Positions 57,904 to 64,000 of a DNA stretch of 64,000 bases are shown piece after piece; the stretch's first letter is position 1, and each line of letters opens with the position of its first letter. Location: the NCBI RefSeq assembly GCF_009711345.1, contig NZ_SMMA01000062.1:186001-250000 (forward strand), read 5' to 3'. The notes beneath the pieces are model-generated. The model was not told the DNA's origin. It worked only from the letters and a program-made list of their open reading frames with translations, and did not search any database. The translations under genes and the position numbers were made by a program. This DNA comes from Pseudovibrio flavus (GTDB taxonomy: Bacteria > Pseudomonadota > Alphaproteobacteria > Rhizobiales > Stappiaceae).

Positions 57904-57917
57904 TGTTCTTGCCCCTC

Positions 57918-59102
57918 CTATTCAAAGCTCTTGCGCGGATCGAAGGCATCGCGGATGGCCTCGCCCGTGAAGATGAGAAGGGAAAGCATGACGGAAAGAA
58001 CAACAAAACCCGAGATACCAAGCCAAGGGGCTTGCAGGTTGTTCTTGCCCTGCGCCAGAAGCTCGCCCAGTGAGGCCGAGCCCGGAGGCAGACCAAACCC
58101 GAGGAAGTCCAGCGCTGTCAGCGTGGAGATAGAACCGTTGAGGATGAACGGCATAAAGGTCAGCGTTGCTACCATGGCATTCGGCAACAGGTGACGCCAC
58201 ATGATGACACTGTTGGAAACGCCTAGCGCTCTTGCTGCGGAGATGTACTCGAAGTTTCTACCGCGCAGAAACTCGGCGCGCACAACGCCTACCAGAGCCA
58301 CCCACGAGAACGCGAGCAGAATCGAGAACAAAATCCAGAAACCCGGAGCCAGAACCGAAGACACAATCAAAATCAGGTAAAGCGTAGGAACCGCAGTCCA
58401 GATTTCGATAAAGCGTTGGAAGCCAAGGTCCACCCAGCCGCCATAGTAGCCTTGCACAGCACCGGCAGCGATGCCGATGATGGAAGAGGCAATGGTAAGC
58501 GCCAAGCCAAACAGAACAGAAATACGGAAGCCATAAATAACGCGGGCGACCACGTCGCGGCCCTGATCATCAGTTCCCAGCCAGTTCCAGTTGCCAAGCG
58601 TACAATTAGGATCGTTGACACCTTCGGTGTATCTCGAACAACGCTCCTGCTTGTCCATAGTCCATGATGGCGGCGCAGGCGCAGGCACAGGAATTTCGTT
58701 ATTCACCGTGCGGTACGAATAGCGGATAGGTGGCCATAGCATCCAGCCATCGCGTTCAATCTCTTCTTGAATGAACGGATCGCGATAGTCTGTAATGGCA
58801 AGGAACCCGCCAAACTTCTCTTCTGGATAGTCCACGAAAACAGGGGCCAGAATCTCGCCCTTGTAGGACACGAGGATTGGCTTGTCGTTGGCGATAAACT
58901 CGGCAAACAACGTGACCACGAACAGCACCATAAAGATCCAGAAGGACCAGAAGCCACGTTTATTGGCTTTGAAATTCTGCAAACGGCGCTGGTTGATCGG
59001 AGAAAACCGCGAGCGCTGTTCCGGTGGCTGGGTTTGCTCCGGCAATGGATTGATGTCGGTGTAGCCCTGCTCTTCGAGGCGCTTTTCAAGATGCGATTCC
59101 AT
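57918..59102 (-). CDS. yejE: Peptide ABC transporter permease YejE
   Basis: A 394-residue inner-membrane permease of the DppC/OppC type. Cytoplasmic N-terminus 1-50, helix about 55-75, then a long periplasmic insert (about 80-190) with Cys in QERCSRYTEG and NDPNCTLGNWNWLGTDDQGRD. Five helices follow. The EAA loop that docks on YejF is EYISAARALGVSNSVIMWRHLLPNA. ATG 59102 is preceded by GGGAGG. Stop 14 bases before yejF. Confidence 0.94.
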   Translation of the reverse strand: MESHLEKRLEEQGYTDINPLPEQTQPPEQRSRFSPINQRRLQNFKANKRGFWSFWIFMVLFVVTLFAEFIANDKPILVSYKGEILAPVFVDYPEEKFGGFLAITDYRDPFIQEEIERDGWMLWPPIRYSYRTVNNEIPVPAPAPPSWTMDKQERCSRYTEGVNDPNCTLGNWNWLGTDDQGRDVVARVIYGFRISVLFGLALTIASSIIGIAAGAVQGYYGGWVDLGFQRFIEIWTAVPTLYLILIVSSVLAPGFWILFSILLAFSWVALVGVVRAEFLRGRNFEYISAARALGVSNSVIMWRHLLPNAMVATLTFMPFILNGSISTLTALDFLGFGLPPGSASLGELLAQGKNNLQAPWLGISGFVVLSVMLSLLIFTGEAIRDAFDPRKSFE

Positions 59103-59107
59103 GTGTC

Positions 59108-60205
59108 TCACACCTCCCTGCTCTCGAAGTCGATCCGTGGATCGATCCAAGTGTATGTAAGGTCGGAGATGAGGTTCACCAGCAAGCCAAGCAGCGAGAA
59201 GATATAGAGCGTTGCAAACACAACGGCGTAATCGCGGTTGATGATGGATTCAAACCCAAGAAGGCCAAGGCCATCCAGCGAGAAGATAGTCTCGATCAAG
59301 AGCGATCCAGCGAAGAACGCAGAGATGAACGCGCCCGGGAAGCCCGCAACAACGATGAGCATGGCATTACGGAACACGTGCCCGTAAAGTACCTGCCGCT
59401 CTGTAAGCCCCTTCGCGCGGGCCGTTTGCACATACTGCTTGCGGATTTCATCAAGGAACGAATTCTTGGTCAGCAGCGTCGTTGTAGCAAAGGCCGACAG
59501 CGCCATCGCTGTCAGTGGCAAGATCAGGTGCCAGAAGTAGTCGATGATCTTTTCCGGCCACGACATATCCGCCCACCCTTCAGAGGTCAGGCCACGCAGT
59601 GGGAACCAGTCAAAGAACGAGCCGCCAGCAAATAGAACAATTAAAAGGACTGCAAACAGGAAGCCAGGAATGGCATAGCCCACGACGATGATGCCGGAAG
59701 TCCAAACGTCAAATGTAGAACCGTCTTTAACGGCTTTGCGGATGCCGAGCGGAATGGAAATCATATAGGAGATCAACGTCATCCATAGGCCAAGCGATAT
59801 GGAGACAGGGAGTTTTTCCTTTATGAGATCAATCACGCTGATATCGCGGAAGTAGCTCTCACCAAAATCAAAGCGGGCATAGTCCCATAGCATTGTGGCA
59901 AAGCGTTCCAAGGGTGGTTTATCGAACCCGAATTGCGCTTCCAGCTCCTTAATGAACTCAGGATCAAGACCTTGGGCACCTCGATACTTCGAGGAGCCGT
60001 CGCCACTACCAGAATCCATTTGCATCATGTCGCCGCCACCACCGGAAATACGGGCCGTGGCAGACACATCATTGCCCTGTAGCTGGGCAATAACCTGCTC
60101 TACCGGCCCGCCGGGTGCGAATTGAATGATGATAAAGTTGATTGCCATGATGCCGATCAGCGTCGGGATCATCAAAAGCAATCGACGCAGGATATAAGCG
60201 CCCAT
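59108..60205 (-). CDS. yejB: Peptide ABC transporter permease YejB
   Basis: A 365-residue DppB-type permease, with six helices. [31 protein letters not shown] opens it, shown by its parts [11 protein letters not shown] and [11 protein letters not shown] Gly/Met/Ser-rich periplasmic insert follows, [20 protein letters not shown], typical for YejB of alphaproteobacteria. EAA loop: [25 protein letters not shown]. It partners YejE; 5 bases apart. Confidence 0.94.
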   Translation of the reverse strand: MGAYILRRLLLMIPTLIGIMAINFIIIQFAPGGPVEQVIAQLQGNDVSATARISGGGGDMMQMDSGSGDGSSKYRGAQGLDPEFIKELEAQFGFDKPPLERFATMLWDYARFDFGESYFRDISVIDLIKEKLPVSISLGLWMTLISYMISIPLGIRKAVKDGSTFDVWTSGIIVVGYAIPGFLFAVLLIVLFAGGSFFDWFPLRGLTSEGWADMSWPEKIIDYFWHLILPLTAMALSAFATTTLLTKNSFLDEIRKQYVQTARAKGLTERQVLYGHVFRNAMLIVVAGFPGAFISAFFAGSLLIETIFSLDGLGLLGFESIINRDYAVVFATLYIFSLLGLLVNLISDLTYTWIDPRIDFESREV

Positions 60206-60218
60206 CTATTATTTTACC

Positions 60219-62093
60219 TTAATCAACTTTTCCGATGCGAACGGCTTTTTCCAAATCAACCCACCATGTCGTTTCAACAGGGAAGGCATAACGAGGCATT
60301 GTCTGCGGATTGCCAAACATATCCCACACACCAACTGTGTGAACCGGCTTGTACCACTGAGGTACCCAGTAATGTCCGGCGCGCAGAACTCGGTCCAGCG
60401 CCCGTGCTGCGGTTGTCATATCCGCACGGGTTGGGGCCAAAATGGCTTTATCGACCAGCGCATCAACCACCGGATCAGAGATACCAGCAAGGTTGTAGCT
60501 ACCCGATGTTTCGGCTGCTTGTGAGGTCCAGAACTGGCGAATACTTGCCCCAAGCGTCGGGCTCATAGCGAAACGGCGGGCACAGACGTCAAAGTCAAAC
60601 TCGTTGAGCCGCGCCTGATACTGCGCAGGGTCCACCAGACGGAAGCGCGCACGAATACCGATCAGGTTGAGATTGCGCACGAACGGCTGAACGATACGCT
60701 CAAACGACTGTGCATTAGACAGGAACTCGAACTCGAACGGTTTTCCGTCCGGCCCGTGCAGCGTATCCCCTTCACGGGTATAGCCTGCTTCCTGCATCAG
60801 CTTGGCCGCCTTAGAGAGCATCTTGCGATCCTGACCAGAAGCGTTGGAAACCGGCGCTAGAACAGCATCGCCAAACACGCTGTCGGGCACCTGCCCCCTA
60901 AACGGCTCAAGCAGTGCAAGCTGGGCTGCATCCGGTTTACCTTCTGCCTTCATCTCCGAGTTTTCAAAAAATGACTGCGTACGCGTATAGAGGTCGAAGA
61001 ACAGAGCTTGGTTAGACCACTCGAAATCGAAGCACATGCCAATGGCTTGGCGCACGCGTGGGTCAGCAAACTTGGCTCTACGCGTATTGAAGAACCAGCC
61101 TTGGGCACCTGCAGGGCGGTGATCGGGATACTCTTTCTTGGCCACTCGGCCATCCACGAGCGAAGGGAACGTATATTCTGTTGCCCAAGTCTTGGACGAG
61201 AACTCCTCGTGGTAGGTCACATTGCCTTTCTTGAAGGCTTCAAATGCTGCCTGCCGCTCCCGGAAGAAATCGAGCCGAATAACGGAGAAGTTGTTTTGCC
61301 CGCGAACAACGGGCAGGTCTTTGGCCCAGTAGTCCTCAACGGCCTGATACTCGATAAAGCGGCCAATTTCGTGCCTGCCAACGGTGTAAGGGCCTGATGA
61401 CAGCGGCGGCGTAAGCGTGCTCTGCGCAAAGTCGTAGCGGGTGTAGTACTTTTGAGAAAGAATAGGCATCACAGCCACCAGAAGCGGTAGCTGGTTGGAG
61501 TGCTCACCCGAGAACGTAACAAGCAAGTTGCGCAGGTCTTTGGCCTCGGCGGACACCATTTCCTTCAAGACCTGACGGATCTGCGGATGCCCCTTTTCCT
61601 TCAGTATGTTCAGGGAGAAGGCAACATCTTCAGCCGTGAGCGGAGAACCATCATGAAAACGAGCTTCGTCGCGTAGATAGAAGGTAACGGAGTTTCCATC
61701 CGGCGCTACTTTCGCGGCCTCTGCCACCAGCCCGTATACAGCATCCGGCTCATCATAGGCGCGGACCATTAGACTGTCGAAGCAAAGCTCCATACGCGGC
61801 GGCGCATCACCTTTCAAAATGAACGTATTGAAGGTGTTGTATGTCTGCGGGTTTTGATTGTAGGACCAGCTTGGCGCGGTCAACACAATGCGCCCGCCTT
61901 TTGGCGCTTCCGGATTCACATAGTCGAAATTCGTGAAATCCGGTCCGTATTTCAGGTCACCAAACACAGACAGGCCATGCATTTGCGAAGAAGCAAACGC
62001 TGGAAGAGCCGTAGCGGGCAAGCTCAACACAGCCGCTCCGGCTGCGCTGAGTTTAATAAAGTCGCGTCGGTTGATGTCTTTTCCTGCGATCAT
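60219..62093 (-). CDS. Peptide-binding protein YejA, Tat-type signal
   Basis: A 624-residue periplasmic solute-binding protein (family 5). The N-terminus NRRDFIKLSAAGAAVLSLPA carries the twin-arginine motif R-R-D-F-I-K, so export in folded form by Tat is predicted. Mature part starts near FASSQMHG. FGDLKYGPDFTNFDYVNPEA is shared with the neighbour (paralogue). LRDEARFHDGSPLTAEDVAFS is the SBP_5 block. It delivers peptides or related solutes to YejBEF. Its ATG overlaps the upstream paralogue stop by four bases (ATGA). Confidence 0.9.
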   Translation of the reverse strand: MIAGKDINRRDFIKLSAAGAAVLSLPATALPAFASSQMHGLSVFGDLKYGPDFTNFDYVNPEAPKGGRIVLTAPSWSYNQNPQTYNTFNTFILKGDAPPRMELCFDSLMVRAYDEPDAVYGLVAEAAKVAPDGNSVTFYLRDEARFHDGSPLTAEDVAFSLNILKEKGHPQIRQVLKEMVSAEAKDLRNLLVTFSGEHSNQLPLLVAVMPILSQKYYTRYDFAQSTLTPPLSSGPYTVGRHEIGRFIEYQAVEDYWAKDLPVVRGQNNFSVIRLDFFRERQAAFEAFKKGNVTYHEEFSSKTWATEYTFPSLVDGRVAKKEYPDHRPAGAQGWFFNTRRAKFADPRVRQAIGMCFDFEWSNQALFFDLYTRTQSFFENSEMKAEGKPDAAQLALLEPFRGQVPDSVFGDAVLAPVSNASGQDRKMLSKAAKLMQEAGYTREGDTLHGPDGKPFEFEFLSNAQSFERIVQPFVRNLNLIGIRARFRLVDPAQYQARLNEFDFDVCARRFAMSPTLGASIRQFWTSQAAETSGSYNLAGISDPVVDALVDKAILAPTRADMTTAARALDRVLRAGHYWVPQWYKPVHTVGVWDMFGNPQTMPRYAFPVETTWWVDLEKAVRIGKVD

Positions 62094-63955
62094 TTACGCG
62101 CCTCCACGGCTGCTGCCTTTGCTTCATCATACCACCACACATCAGGAAATCCGATGTCGTAGGTTGGCAGCTCTTCAGGATGCGAGAACCGATCCCAATG
62201 GGCCACGCGGGTGTAGATGGAGGTCCAGCCAGGAACGACGAAGTGATGGGACAGCAGAACGCGGTCTAGCGCACGGGTGGAAGCAACAAGCTCTTCACGG
62301 TCTTTGGAGAGAATGATGCGATTAATCAGCTTGTCGATTGCAGGATCGTTGATGCCTGCATAATTCTGCGATGCTTCAACGGAGGCAGCTGCCGAGCCCC
62401 AGTAATTGCGCTGCTCGTTGCCCGGAGAAAGCGACTGCGCCCAGCCTGTGTAGAGCAAGTCAAAGTCTCGCGAGCGGACGCGGTTGATGTACTGGGAGCT
62501 ATCAACAATGCGGAGCTGCAGGTCGATGCCGATCTTTTTCAGGCTTTCCTGATAGCGAAGGCCAACACGCTCAAAGCGGTTGCCGTTCATCAGGAATTCC
62601 AAAGTGAACGGTTCACCTGTTTCAGCGTTTACAAGCTGACGACCCTTTTGCTCGTAGCCCGCTTCTTTCAGAAGCTGCAGCGCAGTTCTCAGGTTATTGC
62701 GCTCCTGACGCGCATCTCCAGAGACAGGGTTTGTGTACGGCGTTGTGAAGACGCTCTCTGGTACTTCGCTGCGAACGCTTTCCAGAATCTCCAGCTCCAG
62801 CCCCTCAGGCAAACCACGAGAGGCGAGGTCTGTTCCAAAGAAGTAGCTGTCAATCCGGTCATACAGATCGAAGAAGATGGTGTGGTTCATCTCTTGGAAG
62901 TTCAGGGCATAGTTCAGCGCTTTACGAACGCGTACATCTGCCAGTTTTTCGCGGCGGGTGTTTGGAATGAACGCCACCATCAAGCCGCGACCGCGGGAAT
63001 CCTGCGGAAACTTTTCCAGTACGATATTGCCGTTCTCAACGGCTGGCACCTTGTAGGCTGTGACCCAGTTCTTGGCCGTCGCTTCATAGCGCCAGTCAAA
63101 CTGATCTGCCTTAAATGCTTCCAGCTCCACCACTTCATCGCGGTAGTACTCAAAGCGAATCTCGTCAAAGTTATTGCGGCCAACGTTTACATTGAGGTTT
63201 TTGCCCCAATAATCGTCTACACGCTCATAGGCAATGGACCGGCCATTATCGACAGTGCCAACCTTGTAGGGGCCAGAACCAAGCGGCGGTTCCAAAGTGC
63301 CCGATGCGATATCCCTTGGGTTGCCCTTGGCATCGATGCCCGTCCACCAATGTTTAGGCAGTACGGTTAGCTGGCCGATGATTTGCGGTAGTTCGCGGTT
63401 GCCTGTCTGGTCAAAGGTAAAGGTTACCTCCCGCTCGCCAGAAACTTCTGCCTTGCTGACATTGCGATAATAATAAGTGTACTGCGGATTGTGTTTGACC
63501 CACTGCTCGAACGACCAGACCACATCCTCAGGTGTGATCGGGGTCCCATCGTGCCATTTGATCCCGTCGCGAAGGCGGAACTTCACCCAGCCAAAATCCT
63601 CAGGGTACTGAAGAGATTCGGCAAGCAAGCCATATTCAACGGAAACCTCATCTTGAGAGAAGGTGGTCAAGGTATCGTAGATCAGCCCAATGCCTACGGG
63701 CGGCGTTCCACGGCGAATGACGTAGTTCATATTGTCAAAGGTGCCAGTGGCCGACATGCGCACACGCCCACCCTTTGGAGCCTGCGGGTTTACATAATCA
63801 AAATGGGCAAAGCCTTCGGGATACTTAACATCGCCAATGAGAGCTGTACCGTGCCGCCACTGGGGTTCTTCAGAGAATGCGGTTGATGGAAGCAATGCCC
63901 CCGCAACCAGCGCCAGTGCCCCAAAACGGCAGAATCTCTTCAATTGACCAAGCAT
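62090..63955 (-). CDS. yejA: Peptide-binding protein YejA, Sec-type signal (paralogue)
   Basis: A 621-residue family 5 binding protein. The signal peptide is plain Sec (LKRFCRFGALALVAGALLPS, then TAFSEEP), in contrast to the next gene. IGDVKYPEGFAHFDYVNPQA and LRDGIKWHDGTPITPEDVVWS align with the paralogue. It is first in the yej operon; AAGGGAA precedes the ATG. In Brucella the yej system with two binding proteins helps survive antimicrobial peptides (from memory); the ligand here is inferred. The 45 bases to the window edge hold no gene. Confidence 0.92.
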   Translation of the reverse strand: MLGQLKRFCRFGALALVAGALLPSTAFSEEPQWRHGTALIGDVKYPEGFAHFDYVNPQAPKGGRVRMSATGTFDNMNYVIRRGTPPVGIGLIYDTLTTFSQDEVSVEYGLLAESLQYPEDFGWVKFRLRDGIKWHDGTPITPEDVVWSFEQWVKHNPQYTYYYRNVSKAEVSGEREVTFTFDQTGNRELPQIIGQLTVLPKHWWTGIDAKGNPRDIASGTLEPPLGSGPYKVGTVDNGRSIAYERVDDYWGKNLNVNVGRNNFDEIRFEYYRDEVVELEAFKADQFDWRYEATAKNWVTAYKVPAVENGNIVLEKFPQDSRGRGLMVAFIPNTRREKLADVRVRKALNYALNFQEMNHTIFFDLYDRIDSYFFGTDLASRGLPEGLELEILESVRSEVPESVFTTPYTNPVSGDARQERNNLRTALQLLKEAGYEQKGRQLVNAETGEPFTLEFLMNGNRFERVGLRYQESLKKIGIDLQLRIVDSSQYINRVRSRDFDLLYTGWAQSLSPGNEQRNYWGSAAASVEASQNYAGINDPAIDKLINRIILSKDREELVASTRALDRVLLSHHFVVPGWTSIYTRVAHWDRFSHPEELPTYDIGFPDVWWYDEAKAAAVEARK

Positions 63956-64000
63956 TCGTCGTTCCCTTGTTGCCTCGCTTTGCCAGCCCCTGTGCCCACC

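Overview
This is a 64 kb piece of an alphaproteobacterial chromosome. It is most likely from the Rhizobiales/Hyphomicrobiales, and the moderate GC content and gene content fit a marine Stappiaceae such as Pseudovibrio or Labrenzia (inference, not tested). Evidence for the group: the mdh-sucCD-sucAB-lpd block next to zapE, sdhCDAB, a RegB/RegA (ActS/ActR) pair, CenR, an Omp19-type lipoprotein, the hisB-DUF2628-hisHAFE-coaA block, dapF-mtaB-ftsY, and an SRP RNA gene upstream of dnaX-ybaB-recR. No tRNA, rRNA, insertion sequence, prophage or CRISPR array is visible. The genes are mostly core and lie in about 15 transcription units.

Layout. 0-5.3 kb: the start of priA (cut by the left edge) faces tal; then come a structured small-RNA candidate with a C/U-rich anti-Shine-Dalgarno loop, a secreted endonuclease I, xerC, and a TPP riboswitch controlling thiM-thiE. 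5.3-16.1 kb, minus strand: zapE, then mdh, sucC, sucD, sucA, sucB (two lipoyl domains) and lpd. This is the lower TCA cycle, with stem-loops in three of its gene gaps. 16.3-21.3 kb is a more variable stretch: Omp19-like lipoprotein, a phosphatase-fold protein lacking its catalytic arginine, a MAPEG protein, a RlaP-like nucleotidyltransferase without its metal-binding residues, an AhpD/CMD protein facing a TetR regulator, and an outer-membrane barrel with an acidic N-terminal extension. 21.4-24.9 kb: sdhCDAB, preceded by a perfect 16-bp palindrome. 25.3-28.9 kb: aqpZ, GNAT, EI24-like, histidine phosphatase and nudC.

29-33.1 kb: SRP RNA, dnaX, ybaB, recR and yciB. 33.2-36.7 kb: redox two-component pair, secB and pyrF. 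36.9-41.6 kb: histidine genes and coaA. 41.9-49.7 kb: a secreted Cys/His peptidase-like protein, the giant NAD-glutamate dehydrogenase, argC and leuD. 49.8-51.8 kb: a cNMP-binding protein, CenR and a YkuD protein. 51.8-56.2 kb: dapF, mtaB, ftsY (containing a 9-bp-periodic segment that is also open in a second frame) and an isoprenylcysteine-methyltransferase-like protein. 56.3-64 kb: a yejA-yejA-yejB-yejE-yejF peptide importer with two different binding proteins.

The most interesting points are the anti-SD-loop RNA near 1.6 kb, the catalytically degenerate RlaP-like protein, the out-of-frame Leu-x-x repeat ORF inside ftsY, the palindrome before sdhC with a related half-site before mdh, and the phosphatase-like protein without its P-loop arginine. 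I found no obvious new defence island or mobile system.
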